Assembly (NCBI GenBank): GCA_964575425.1
Contig: CAZNRD010000011.1
Location: 20,646 to 84,645, forward strand
Reading direction: 5' to 3'
Source of the DNA: DATEAV01 sp964575425
GTDB lineage: Bacteria; Chloroflexota; Anaerolineae; Anaerolineales; E44-bin32
Length of the DNA: 64,000 nt
Shown: positions 1-9,629 of the stretch, one piece after another
Layout of the letters: each line of letters starts with the position of its first letter
Numbering within the stretch: the stretch's first letter is position 1
Translations under genes and position numbers: made by a program
Notes under the pieces: model-generated
Told to the model about the DNA's origin: nothing
Seen by the model: the letters and a program-made list of their open reading frames with translations, nothing else
Databases searched by the model: none

Positions 1-1345
1 GGTAACCGGTGAGGATGTAGCTCTCCTTGCCGAAGGCCCCCACTTCGACGCAGCCGCTCGAACCGCCGCGGCGCGCGTCGTCCAGCGACTTGCCCTGTCG
101 GAGAAGCTCCTCGACGATGCGGTCAGCGTTGAAGACGGACGGCTGGCCGAAGCCGGTGCGGATGATCCGGGCGGCGCGGGCGAGCAGCGCATCCGGGCTG
201 CGCTGGCTGACCTGAATGGAAGCGCTGGGCTGCAGCAGGCGCATCTCTTCGACGACATCGAGGATGAGGTAGGTGAGTTCGTTGACGCCGTCCGCGCCGT
301 CGGGGGTGAGGCCGCCGAGGTTGATCTGCACGAAGTCGGTGTAGGTGCCGCTTTCCTCCGCGGTGACGCCCACCTTAGGAGGTGCTGGCTGGCTGCTGAA
401 CTTGATCCACAGGCACTGCAGCAGTTCTTCGGCCTGCTCCCGTGTCAGCGTGCCGTCGTCAAGGCCCCGGCGGTAGAAGGGATACAGGTGCTGGTCGAGC
501 TTGCCCGGGGAGAAGGCGTCCCAGGTGTTGAGTTCGGTGGTGACGCCCAGGTGCACGAACCAGTAATACTGCAGCGCCTCCCAGAAGGTGCGGGGCGGGT
601 GAGCGGGGACCCAGGTGCAGATTTCGGCGATGGCCTCCAGCTCGCGGGCCGTCTCTGGGTCCTGTGCCTCGGCTGCGAGCTGTCGGGCCAGCTCGGCGTA
701 GCGCTCGGCGAAGCGGATGAGCGCCTGACAGCAGATGCGCATGGCCTTGAGTTCTTGCTCCCTGGCGAGGGCCTCGGGGTCGTGCAGGTAGTCGAGGCGC
801 TGCAGGCTGCGGTCGATGTCGGCGATGAAGTCGAGCATGCCCTTGTGGTAGATCTTGTCGTCGAGGACCGTGTGGCCTGGGGCGCGCTGTTCCATGAACT
901 CGGTGAAGACCCCCGCGGCGTACGCCTCCTTCCATTCCTCGGTCATCTCCGCGAAGAGGAGGTCGCGCATCGAGACGCCCCGCCAGAAGGGGATGAGCCT
1001 CTCGGCGTAGGCGCGCCGGACGTCGTCGTCGACGCGGAAGGGGATCTTCTCGCGCGAGTGCAGGAGGTCGATGTCCTGCAGGCTGTGGCAGCACAGTTCG
1101 GGGAAGGCGGGGGCGGCTTTGGGGGCCGGGCCCTTTTCGCCGACGATGAGTTCGCCGGCCGCGAGGTAGATGGTCTTGTGCTCCATCAGGTGGCGGAAGG
1201 CCAGGGCGCGGCGCATCGGGGCCGAGAGGTGAGGTCGAGCCTGGGCGTAGACGTCGGTGACGAGCAGTGCCCGCTCGGCCGAGAGCCGGGGCGTGGCGGC
1301 CAGGCTCTCCTCCCTCAGGCGGGCTACCCTTTCGCTCATCGCCAT
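1..1345 (-). CDS. hypD: Glycyl-radical dehydratase, trans-4-hydroxyproline dehydratase (HypD)-like, 3' end cut by window edge
   Basis: This frame has no stop from the left edge to an ATG at 1345, which follows a GGGAG ribosome site; about 448 residues are present of a family usually near 790. The N-terminal PFL-like domain matches HypD as I recall it: GELIVGEKG, FTEFMEQRAPGHTV, VTTELNTWDAFSPGKLDQHL and GGSSGCVEVGAFGKE. Cys432 in SSGCVE is the expected thiyl-radical cysteine (Cys434 in the clostridial enzyme). The glycyl-radical loop lies beyond the window. HypD converts trans-4-hydroxy-L-proline to pyrroline-5-carboxylate in anaerobes and needs a radical-SAM activase. No activase is adjacent; the only radical SAM gene in the window, at 27850, is PflX-like. 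The family (PFL-like glycyl radical enzyme) is certain, and the exact substrate is inferred from recalled similarity. Confidence 0.82.
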   Translation of the reverse strand, partial: MAMSERVARLREESLAATPRLSAERALLVTDVYAQARPHLSAPMRRALAFRHLMEHKTIYLAAGELIVGEKGPAPKAAPAFPELCCHSLQDIDLLHSREKIPFRVDDDVRRAYAERLIPFWRGVSMRDLLFAEMTEEWKEAYAAGVFTEFMEQRAPGHTVLDDKIYHKGMLDFIADIDRSLQRLDYLHDPEALAREQELKAMRICCQALIRFAERYAELARQLAAEAQDPETARELEAIAEICTWVPAHPPRTFWEALQYYWFVHLGVTTELNTWDAFSPGKLDQHLYPFYRRGLDDGTLTREQAEELLQCLWIKFSSQPAPPKVGVTAEESGTYTDFVQINLGGLTPDGADGVNELTYLILDVVEEMRLLQPSASIQVSQRSPDALLARAARIIRTGFGQPSVFNADRIVEELLRQGKSLDDARRGGSSGCVEVGAFGKESYILTGY

Positions 1346-1608
1346 GGGCATCTCCCGAAGTCAGGGCTCCTGCGCCTTCATTATATGCGGAACGGACCGG
1401 AGGCGAGGGAATGGGTTTGAAGCCCTTCCCACTGCCCTCCACAACCCGTGCCTTGCGGTCGGATTCCCCCCGGGCGCCTGTCTTGGGAGAAAAGGAATGC
1501 GCAGAGACCACACTCGGCCCGACATCGACAACGGGAGGGTGTTGAAAAGCAGCGAGCGTGCTTGGCAATCCCATCCAGACCAAGCTGCGCGTGCAATGCC
1601 AAGTCGTC

Positions 1609-1826
1609 ACCGCCTCACCCCCCGGCCCCCTCTCCGCCCACAGGCGCGGCTGCTCTCGCAGGGCTCGATGGCGGAGAGGGGGTTGCTCCTTCCGGGAGAT
1701 GGGGGAGCGAAGCTCCCCCACCTCCCGATCCCCTTATCCCCCTCCCCCTGGGCTGAGAGCGACGGGGCGTAGAGTCCTATCGTGCAGGGGGAGGGGGCCT
1801 GGGGGTGGGGGTGTGTGCGAGTCTGC
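1609..1826. repeat. Intergenic C/G-tract repeat with nested hairpins
   Basis: The 560 bp between the glycyl-radical enzyme and endonuclease V (1346-1906) hold no convincing gene. Within it lie alternating C-rich and G-rich tracts that form inverted repeats. 1626-1638 pairs with 1670-1682. 1694-1726 is a long hairpin around GGGAGCGAAGCTCCC. The C tract at 1736-1750 faces the G tract at 1785-1798. It looks like a non-coding dispersed element rather than a terminator. I saw no second full copy in the window and no terminal repeats typical of a MITE. The flanks 1346-1608 and 1827-1906 show nothing I can name. Confidence 0.45.
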
Positions 1827-1906
1827 GAGCGATGTCCAAGACGGGAGAGGGTATTCAACAGTCTCAACGGGGGGATTGCCCCTGCCAGGTAAAGGCGCTA
1901 CCATGG

Positions 1907-2587
1907 ATGGCGGTGAGTCCGATGTGCTCCCAGGCGAGCCACCCGTGGAACCTGACGCCAGCCGAGGCCATGGCCCTGCAAGATCGGCTGCGGCTCGAGG
2001 TGGTCCAGGAAGATCGGATCGGCGCGCTGCGGATGGTGGCCGGCATCGATTTGGGCTTCGAGCAGGGGGGACGTGTGGCGCGCGCCGCGGTGGCGGTGCT
2101 TGCCTATCCGAGCCTGGAGCTGCGCTCGAGGAGGCTGGCGCGCCTGCCGGTCACGTTCCCCTACATCCCGGGTCTGCTCTCCTTTCGCGAGGCACCCGTG
2201 GTCCTGGAGGCGCTCGAAGCGCTGGAGGAGCTTCCGGACCTGATCCTCTACGACGGCCATGGCATGGCGCATCCCAGGCGCTTCGGCATTGCCTGCCACA
2301 TCGGCCTGCTCACCGACATCCCGACAGTGGGCGTGGCGAAGCGGCGGCTGATCGGGCATCACGAGGCGGTGGAAGACCGCGGCGGCGCGCGGCAGCCGCT
2401 GATCGATGAGGGCGACATCATCGGCGCGGTGGTGCGGACCCAAGCCCACGCGGCGCCGGTGTACGTCTCTGTCGGCCACAAGGTCAACCTGGACACAGCC
2501 GTCGAGACCGTGCTGCGCTGCACGCGCCACCATCGCCTGCCCGAGCCGACGCGCTGGGCCCATCGCCTGGCCTCGGGCCTGGCATAG
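1907..2587 (+). CDS. nfi: Endonuclease V (deoxyinosine 3' endonuclease)
   Basis: Cleaves DNA at the second phosphodiester bond 3' of deoxyinosine and starts alternative excision repair in the cytoplasm. From the ATG at 1907 it is 226 residues, the usual family size. Signature motifs are VAGIDLGF (Asp48), FPYIPGLLSFREAP (wedge Tyr86, Glu95), LILYDGHG (Asp116) with HPRRFGIACHIG after it, and GVAKRRLIG. These correspond to Asp43/Tyr80/Glu89/Asp110 of the Thermotoga enzyme, so the metal site is complete. The reading frame stays open upstream to 1805 and an ATG at 1922 is also possible; no start has a strong ribosome site. It converges with gatB, 26 bp away. Confidence 0.93.
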   Translation: MAVSPMCSQASHPWNLTPAEAMALQDRLRLEVVQEDRIGALRMVAGIDLGFEQGGRVARAAVAVLAYPSLELRSRRLARLPVTFPYIPGLLSFREAPVVLEALEALEELPDLILYDGHGMAHPRRFGIACHIGLLTDIPTVGVAKRRLIGHHEAVEDRGGARQPLIDEGDIIGAVVRTQAHAAPVYVSVGHKVNLDTAVETVLRCTRHHRLPEPTRWAHRLASGLA

Positions 2588-2613
2588 GCAGCTAAGTTCG
2601 ACAAGCCCGCCAA

Positions 2614-4062
2614 CTATGAAGACAGGAGCTTTTCCAGGATGTAGCGCGTGCGCTGGGGATCCGCCTTGCCTCCGGACTGGCGCATCACCTGCCCGACGAA
2701 CCAGCCGATGAGCGTGGCCTTGCCCGCCTTGTAGGCCGCCACCTGCTCGGGGCTCGACGCCAGAACCGACTCCGCCATGGCGCGCAGGGCGGACTCATCC
2801 GACACCTTGGCCAGCCCCTCGGCACGAACGATCTCACCCGGCGGCTGCCCGGTCGCTTCCACTTTGACGAGGAGTTCTTTCGCCGTGTTGGCGGTGATGG
2901 CCTTGTCTTCGACGAGGCGGATGATTTCGGCCAGGTGCGCAGGGCGCAGGCGAAGCTGCGAGGCAGTGAGACCCCGCTCGCGCAGCAGCCGCAGCACGTC
3001 GTTGATCATCCAGTTGGAGACGACCTTCGGCTCTCCGCCGAACGCCGCAACCGTCTCCTCGAAGTACTCCGAAAGCGATCGTTCTTCCGTGAGGATTTCG
3101 GCATCGTAGGCGGGGAGGCAATAGGACTCGATGAAGCGCTGGCGGCGGGCGAGGGGAAGTTCGGGCAACCCTTGCAGGATCTCATCCCGCCAGGCGTCGT
3201 CGAGGCGAATGGGCAGGAGGTCTGGCTCGCGGAAGTAGCGGTAGTCGGCCTCGGTCTCTTTGGAGCGCATCTTGCGCAGCGCCCCGCGGTCCTCGTCCCA
3301 CTCGAGCGTCCAGGCTTCGATGGCCCTGCCGGCCTCGACCTCGCGAATCTGGCGCTCGATCTCGGTCTGGATAGCCAGGCGGACGGCGTCGATCGAGTTG
3401 ACGTTCTTGATCTCGGTCTTGGGATTGAGCACGGCGCTGTCGGCGGGCCGGATGGAGACGTTGGCGTCGCAGCGCAGGTGGCCCTTCTCCATGTCCGCTC
3501 CCGAGATGTCGAGCCAGCGGAGCAGTTGACGCAGGCGGATGAGGTACTGCGCCGCTTCGTCGGCGGAACGCAGGTCGGGGCCGGTAACCATTTCCACCAG
3601 GGGCACGCCGCAGCGGTTGAAATCGATCAGGCGGCGTCTGTCCTGGTGGACGGTCTTGCCGGCGTCTTCCTCGAGGTGGAGTTTGGTGATGTGGACGCGG
3701 CGGGTGGAGCCGTCGGGCATGGGCAGGTCGAGGTGGCCGCCGCGCGCGAGAGGTTCGTCGTATTGGCTGATCTGGTAGCCCTTGGGGAGGTCGGGGTAGA
3801 AGTAGTTCTTGCGGGCGAAGTAGGAAAGCGGCTGGATGGAGTCGGCCTGCATGGCGGCGGCGAGGAGCACGGCCTTTTCGACCGCGGCCCGGTTGAGCGA
3901 GGGCAGGACGCCGGGCAGGCCGGTGCAGACAGGGCAGATGTTGGTGTTGGGCGGATCGCCCCAGGAGTCGGCCTTGCAGGCGCAGAAGATCTTGCTCTGC
4001 GTGTTGAGCTGGATGTGCGTCTCCAGGCCGATGACGGGTTCGTAGATCGGCACTTTGGTCAA
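2614..4062 (-). CDS. gatB: Aspartyl/glutamyl-tRNA(Asn/Gln) amidotransferase subunit B
   Basis: 482 residues, normal for GatB. It is the tRNA-binding and kinase subunit of GatCAB, which amidates misacylated Glu-tRNA(Gln) or Asp-tRNA(Asn). It opens with YEPVIGLETHIQLNTQSKIFC. The zinc-site cysteines are visible as FCAC and, further on, ICPVC. LPKGYQISQYDEP and GVPLVEMVTGPDLRS are characteristic of the catalytic cradle. The C-terminal helical plus YqeY-like part (roughly residues 325-482) binds the tRNA. It lies on the same strand as gatC and gatA but is separated from gatA by a membrane glycosyltransferase gene, so co-transcription would pass through that gene. The distance to that upstream gene is 36 bp. 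Confidence 0.97.
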   Translation of the reverse strand: MTKVPIYEPVIGLETHIQLNTQSKIFCACKADSWGDPPNTNICPVCTGLPGVLPSLNRAAVEKAVLLAAAMQADSIQPLSYFARKNYFYPDLPKGYQISQYDEPLARGGHLDLPMPDGSTRRVHITKLHLEEDAGKTVHQDRRRLIDFNRCGVPLVEMVTGPDLRSADEAAQYLIRLRQLLRWLDISGADMEKGHLRCDANVSIRPADSAVLNPKTEIKNVNSIDAVRLAIQTEIERQIREVEAGRAIEAWTLEWDEDRGALRKMRSKETEADYRYFREPDLLPIRLDDAWRDEILQGLPELPLARRQRFIESYCLPAYDAEILTEERSLSEYFEETVAAFGGEPKVVSNWMINDVLRLLRERGLTASQLRLRPAHLAEIIRLVEDKAITANTAKELLVKVEATGQPPGEIVRAEGLAKVSDESALRAMAESVLASSPEQVAAYKAGKATLIGWFVGQVMRQSGGKADPQRTRYILEKLLSS

Positions 4063-4098
4063 CCTCGGGATGACCTCACGCTCGGCCTCGAGACTTGT

Positions 4099-6099
4099 CT
4101 ATTCATGGGCGGCCTCAGCCGGCAGCCGGAAGTCTCGGATCACGGACAGCCGAGCGCCCTCGACGGCGACTTCATGGGCTACGGCGTACTCTGGAAAGAA
4201 GCCAAGGTCGTTGTTGCCTCGGCCGCAGCCGAGACCGTAGAGTGGTTGCTCTCCGTGGAGGTCCTGTGGATGCTGGGCATAGACGAATCGAAGGTCGGGA
4301 CGCGCGAAATGCGGAGGGATATGGTCGGGAGGTGCGACGGCAATCAGAGCGTCAGGTGGCGCTGCCTCGTTGATCCACTGCATCGCCTCGCGGTAGGAAG
4401 TACACCAGTAGTCGAGTTCGTACGAGCGATAGGCACCGCGTACGCCGCCGACGAGGGCGTTGTAGTAGACGTACTCGTAGGGATGAAGCCGCAGAAACCC
4501 CGCAATGCCTGGCGCAAGCACAACGAGGGCAAGCATGGCGGCAACGAGCCTTGAGCGAAGTCGATCGGCGACGGCCTGGAATGTCGCGCCGGCGAAGACG
4601 AAGAGCGGAGGAGTGATGAAGAGAAACTGTCGGAAATTGTTATAGACCGTTGAGTTGAGTACGAGGGCGGCAGCAACCGGTCCGAAGGCCCAGGCCAACA
4701 GGGCCAGGTACTCAGCCATCCGTTCCTTATGCTTCAGAATTCGTGACAGTGCCAGCGGAATGCCAGCAGCGGCCAGGAGCACTGCGGGCAGGGTGAGCTG
4801 GATCGCCAGCAGCACCGGTATGTAGTGCCAGGGCAGAGTATCCGGATGGTAGATGTGGCCCGTGTAAAGGATGCCTCCGCCCCACGGGAAGTCGCTCTTC
4901 ACGAGTATTGTCTTCCAGAGTCGCCGGAGCGGACTCGCGTGGAGGTAGGGCCAAGCGGCAACACAAGTTGCCGCGGCTGCTGCAGCGTAGGCGATCAAAG
5001 GCGGAACGCCACGCCAGCGGCGTCGGACAATGAGAACAAATCCCACCAATGAGACGAGCGAAAACCCAATCACGCGAGCGCTCGCTGTTGCGAGGCCTGT
5101 CGCCGCTCCGGCCAAAATGGTGAACGAGAACATACTGCCCTCGGAGTTCCACCAGGAGGACAGAGCGGACGTGAACGTGCGGACGCCGAGCACGGCGAAT
5201 GGAGCGAGGGCCGCAATGCACACGGGCCAGCGCCACCGCAGGTAGAGAGCGGTAGCCTTCGACTGGTATGCCTCGACCGGAAGGAGCGAAGCCCGCTCGG
5301 CTACTCGGGTGAACCACTCGTTGACCCAGGGGAGGGATACGCCGCCGTGTGCATCGCCAACTATCTTCACGACGGATGGCAGCACGACTCCCTTGACGGC
5401 GACCAGTTCGAGCCATACCAGGATCGCTGCGATGCCAGAGACGATGAGCATCACCTTCCGTCGCCGCGGGGCCATTCTCCATTCCTGCCGCAGTGCTTTC
5501 CAGGTGTTCCAGTTCTCCAGGGGCCGCTTGTCCGCGAGCATGAAGCCAAGCCATGCGGCGAGGACGAAGCCGGCCATGAAAGGCGTGTCTTTCTGGTTGA
5601 TGAAGGAGTGGCCAAACAGCACTGGCTGGGTGGCGAAAAGGAGCGCCGCTACCAGCGCTGACCAACCACCCATGTACCGGAGGCAAAGATAGAAAAGTGC
5701 CAGCGTGGCAACCTGGAATGTCAGGTGATTGACGAAATGGCGGGCATCGGTAATGTGCCATGCCGGAAGGAGCGGCTTGATGTGCGAGGCAATGGAATTC
5801 GCCAACATGAGATAGGCGGGGCCATAGTGCTTTATGTACCAGTACGCTTCCCAGTAGCCTGGCGACTCCCCATAGTGCTTCCAGGCATCCTCCCCATACT
5901 GGAAATCAACCTGCTCGTCCCAGCTTTCCCCGTAGTGATTGAACGGGGTCAGACCAAGGAGGGAGCTGGCAGCAACCATGATCCACAGAAGCACTTGCGG
6001 GCGCAGTACACTGCTCAGGGCACGCAACCTGTGAGCCTGCCACATCGGCAGCGATTGCTCCCCGTGTCGGTGGGTCTCTCGTGGCTCTGGATCAGCCAT
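4099..6099 (-). CDS. Polytopic membrane glycosyltransferase, GT39/ArnT-like
   Basis: 666 residues with about a dozen hydrophobic segments. This is the GT-C fold, in which a lipid-linked sugar is transferred outside the membrane. The first extracytoplasmic loop carries the acidic pair expected at the catalytic site (Asp61-Glu62 in YGESWDEQV). A second conserved-looking motif, SFINQKDTPFM, follows near residue 185; this NxKDxP pattern recurs in PMT-like glycosyltransferases. The last ~100 residues form a soluble tail. The acceptor cannot be deduced. The gene sits between gatA (127 bp upstream) and gatB (36 bp downstream) on the same strand, an unusual place for a cell-envelope gene. Family confidence is high; function is general only. 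Confidence 0.75.
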   Translation of the reverse strand: MADPEPRETHRHGEQSLPMWQAHRLRALSSVLRPQVLLWIMVAASSLLGLTPFNHYGESWDEQVDFQYGEDAWKHYGESPGYWEAYWYIKHYGPAYLMLANSIASHIKPLLPAWHITDARHFVNHLTFQVATLALFYLCLRYMGGWSALVAALLFATQPVLFGHSFINQKDTPFMAGFVLAAWLGFMLADKRPLENWNTWKALRQEWRMAPRRRKVMLIVSGIAAILVWLELVAVKGVVLPSVVKIVGDAHGGVSLPWVNEWFTRVAERASLLPVEAYQSKATALYLRWRWPVCIAALAPFAVLGVRTFTSALSSWWNSEGSMFSFTILAGAATGLATASARVIGFSLVSLVGFVLIVRRRWRGVPPLIAYAAAAAATCVAAWPYLHASPLRRLWKTILVKSDFPWGGGILYTGHIYHPDTLPWHYIPVLLAIQLTLPAVLLAAAGIPLALSRILKHKERMAEYLALLAWAFGPVAAALVLNSTVYNNFRQFLFITPPLFVFAGATFQAVADRLRSRLVAAMLALVVLAPGIAGFLRLHPYEYVYYNALVGGVRGAYRSYELDYWCTSYREAMQWINEAAPPDALIAVAPPDHIPPHFARPDLRFVYAQHPQDLHGEQPLYGLGCGRGNNDLGFFPEYAVAHEVAVEGARLSVIRDFRLPAEAAHE

Positions 6100-6226
6100 T
6101 GGCGTTACGGTCCGCCGAGCGCTGCAACAGGGGAGCGCAAGCAGTGGATACGCGGAAGATGGCAGGGCTGGCCTGCGTTCGCTTGCGCGTCGGGCTGGCG
6201 CCCAAACGGCTACGGTCCGTCACCCG

Positions 6227-7825
6227 CTACCTCTCCTCCAGGACAGCCGGCCGCGCCATGCGCCAGGCTTCCCCTTCCGTCGCCATCTCGTAGGCGCGGC
6301 CGATGCGCAGCAGCGTGGCTTCGGAGAAATCCGGGCCGAGCAGTTGAATGCCGATGGGTAGGCCGTTCGAGTCGAGGCCGGCTGGGATGGAGAGGCCGGG
6401 GATGCCAGCGTGGTCAGCCGGCACGGTGAGCAGGTCGGCGTACTGCATCAGCACCGAGTCGCCGTACACAGCGCCCAGCTCGAAGGCGGTGGTGGGCGTG
6501 GTGGCCGTCAGCAGGCAGTCGAGGCGATACGGGCCGTCGGGATCGAACGCGACCTCGAAGTCGCGCCGGATGAGCGTGCGCACGCGCAGGGCGCGCTGGT
6601 AGTAGCCCTTTTCGTACTGCTCTGCCGAGACGTACATCCCCATAAGGATGCGCAGCTTGGGCTGCGGGCCGAAGCCGACGCCGCGGGTCTTGCGGTAGAG
6701 ATCGCGCAAATCTTTCACCGGGCCGGGAAAGCGGTAACCGTACTTCACCCCGTCGTAGCGGTGCAAGTTGGAGGCGGCCTCGACGCGCGACAGGACGAAG
6801 TACGCCGGGATGCCGTAGCGCGTGTTCGGCATGGGGACGGCCGGGACGATTTCGGCGCCCATCGCCTCCAGCGCCTCGGCGGCATGCCAGACGGCGCGCT
6901 CGATTTCCCGGGAGATGGGCTGCTCGCGCAGGTCTCCGGTCGCCGGATCCGGGTACTTCAGGCGGAAGTAGTCGGGCGAGAGGCCGATGCGCAGACCGCG
7001 CACGCCGCGTTCGAGGTCGGCCGGGTAGTCCGGGACGGCGACGTCAGCGGCAGTGGCGTCGTGGGGGTCCGGGCCGGCGATGGCGTGCAGCATCAGGGCT
7101 GCGTCGGTGACGTCGCGGGTGATGGGGCCGGGGCAGTCCAGGGAAGAGGCGAAGGCGATGAGACCGTAGCGGGAGACGCGGCCATAGGTAGGCTTGAGGC
7201 CGACGACGCCGCAGAACGCGGCGGGCTGACGGATCGAGCCGGCGGTGTCGGTGCCGAGGGAGAGGACAGCCTCGCCGGCGGCGACGGCGGCCGCGCTCGC
7301 ACCCGATGAGCCGCCGGGGACGCGGCGGGGATCCCACGGGTTCCCTGGGGGAGGGAGGAACGCGGAAGACTCGTTGGACGAGCCGAAGGTGAACTCATCC
7401 AGGTTGACCTTGCCGAGGACGATGGCCCCCGCGGCCTCCAGCCGTTCGACAGGCGTGGCGGTGTAAGGGGCGATGAAGGTCTCCAGGATGCGCGAGCCCG
7501 CCGTCGAAGGCGTGCCCCGCACACAGAAGATGTCCTTGACGGCCAGGGGGATGCCGGCCAGCGGGCCTGGGTCGGTGCCCTGGGCAAGGAGATGGTCGAT
7601 GTGTTTGGCTCTGGCGCGGGCGCCCTCGGCGTCGAGCCAGAGATAGGCGTGGATCGTCTCACGGTCCTCGGGGATGGGGGTGTAAGGTTCGGAGGTGGGG
7701 CGTCGGCCCTCGACGACCTCAATGCGCTTCAAGACGGAGTCGAGGATCGCCACCGCGGTGGTCTCACCCTTTCTTAGCTGCCGGGCGAGGTGGTGTGCCG
7801 GGAAATCGCATAGTGCGAGGCTCAT
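6227..7825 (-). CDS. gatA: Aspartyl/glutamyl-tRNA(Asn/Gln) amidotransferase subunit A
   Basis: Amidase-signature glutaminase subunit of GatCAB that supplies ammonia for tRNA transamidation. 532 residues, slightly longer than the usual ~485, with a charged insert near residues 40-60. The Ser-cisSer-Lys triad is intact: Lys97 in LAVKDIF, Ser173 in GGSSGAS and the nucleophile Ser197 in DTAGSIRQPAAFCG. The usual GGSSGGS is GGSSGAS here and DTGGS is DTAGS. These are mild substitutions that keep the serines. The start ATG overlaps the stop of gatC by four bases, so the two are translationally coupled. Confidence 0.96.
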   Translation of the reverse strand: MSLALCDFPAHHLARQLRKGETTAVAILDSVLKRIEVVEGRRPTSEPYTPIPEDRETIHAYLWLDAEGARARAKHIDHLLAQGTDPGPLAGIPLAVKDIFCVRGTPSTAGSRILETFIAPYTATPVERLEAAGAIVLGKVNLDEFTFGSSNESSAFLPPPGNPWDPRRVPGGSSGASAAAVAAGEAVLSLGTDTAGSIRQPAAFCGVVGLKPTYGRVSRYGLIAFASSLDCPGPITRDVTDAALMLHAIAGPDPHDATAADVAVPDYPADLERGVRGLRIGLSPDYFRLKYPDPATGDLREQPISREIERAVWHAAEALEAMGAEIVPAVPMPNTRYGIPAYFVLSRVEAASNLHRYDGVKYGYRFPGPVKDLRDLYRKTRGVGFGPQPKLRILMGMYVSAEQYEKGYYQRALRVRTLIRRDFEVAFDPDGPYRLDCLLTATTPTTAFELGAVYGDSVLMQYADLLTVPADHAGIPGLSIPAGLDSNGLPIGIQLLGPDFSEATLLRIGRAYEMATEGEAWRMARPAVLEER

Positions 7826-8208
7826 GAGAGGTCCGTGTGCGGGATGTCGGGGACGACGATGTAGCGGCCGTCCGTCTCGGGCGCCTGCGACAGGATCTCG
7901 TCCGGGGCGCCGAACGGAACGACCGCGTCGGGGCGCGGGTGTGGGCTGATGGCGGAGGTGTAGGGGACGCCGTGGGACGTGATCGGGACGTCCTCGGGCA
8001 GGTCGATGGCTTCCAGCTCGCGGATGGCCTTCAGTTGTCCGTTGAGCTGGAGGCGGAGGTAGTTGGCCTCGTGGGGCGCAAGGTCGAGCGCCGCCAAGTC
8101 GACCAAGTGGGCGAAGATCTCGGGCGTGATTTCGCGCGGGGGGTCGGTTGGCGGTGGTCCGTCACCGGCGCGTGGGATTTGGGAAACAGGTGGCACGGGT
8201 GGACTCAT
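7822..8208 (-). CDS. gatC: Aspartyl/glutamyl-tRNA(Asn/Gln) amidotransferase subunit C
   Basis: 128 residues. The usual GatC core begins near residue 26 (ITPEIFAHLVDLAALDLAP), after a Pro-rich N-terminal extension of about 25 residues that most homologues lack. The extension suggests that an internal start is possible, but no better-placed ATG is seen. The C-terminal belt contains DLPEDVP and a DEILSQAPE-like end that wraps around GatA. First gene of the gatC-gatA pair. It is divergent from the acyl-CoA dehydrogenase, with 87 bp between the starts. Confidence 0.9.
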   Translation of the reverse strand: MSPPVPPVSQIPRAGDGPPPTDPPREITPEIFAHLVDLAALDLAPHEANYLRLQLNGQLKAIRELEAIDLPEDVPITSHGVPYTSAISPHPRPDAVVPFGAPDEILSQAPETDGRYIVVPDIPHTDLS

Positions 8209-8257
8209 CCTGGGATGCCGGAGATTGTACTCGCCCGCGGTAAGGCGGTCAAAGTGC

Positions 8258-8272
8258 GCATGCTATAATCGC
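8258..8272 (+). promoter_or_regulatory. Extended -10 promoter element upstream of acyl-CoA dehydrogenase
   Basis: TATAAT at 8264-8269 is preceded by TGC, giving an extended -10 (TGCTATAAT) 27 bp before the ATG at 8296. No good -35 is visible, as expected for extended -10 promoters. The 15-mer GCATGCTATAATCGC is repeated exactly at 24543-24557. A strong ribosome site, AGGAGG, follows at 8286-8291. Confidence 0.6.
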
Positions 8273-8295
8273 GCCCCCGCACCCAGGAGGAGTCC

Positions 8296-9483
<1,188 letters not shown>

Positions 9484-9629
9484 CACAACGGCGTCCACGC
9501 TCAAGGCGTGCCAGAGAGAGCAACCGATGCCGCATCTGCCTGGCCGGACCCGTCGGCACAGGACCAAAGGGCAGTAGGCTCAGGGTCGCCTCCCCAGTAG
9601 ACTGAGTCAGCACGTCGCCCAGGAGATCG

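Noticed and set aside
459..1721. 420-codon minus-strand open frame overlapping the glycyl-radical enzyme
   Set aside because: Its translation is Arg/Pro-rich without motifs; the overlapping frame to 1345 encodes clear HypD-type sequence.
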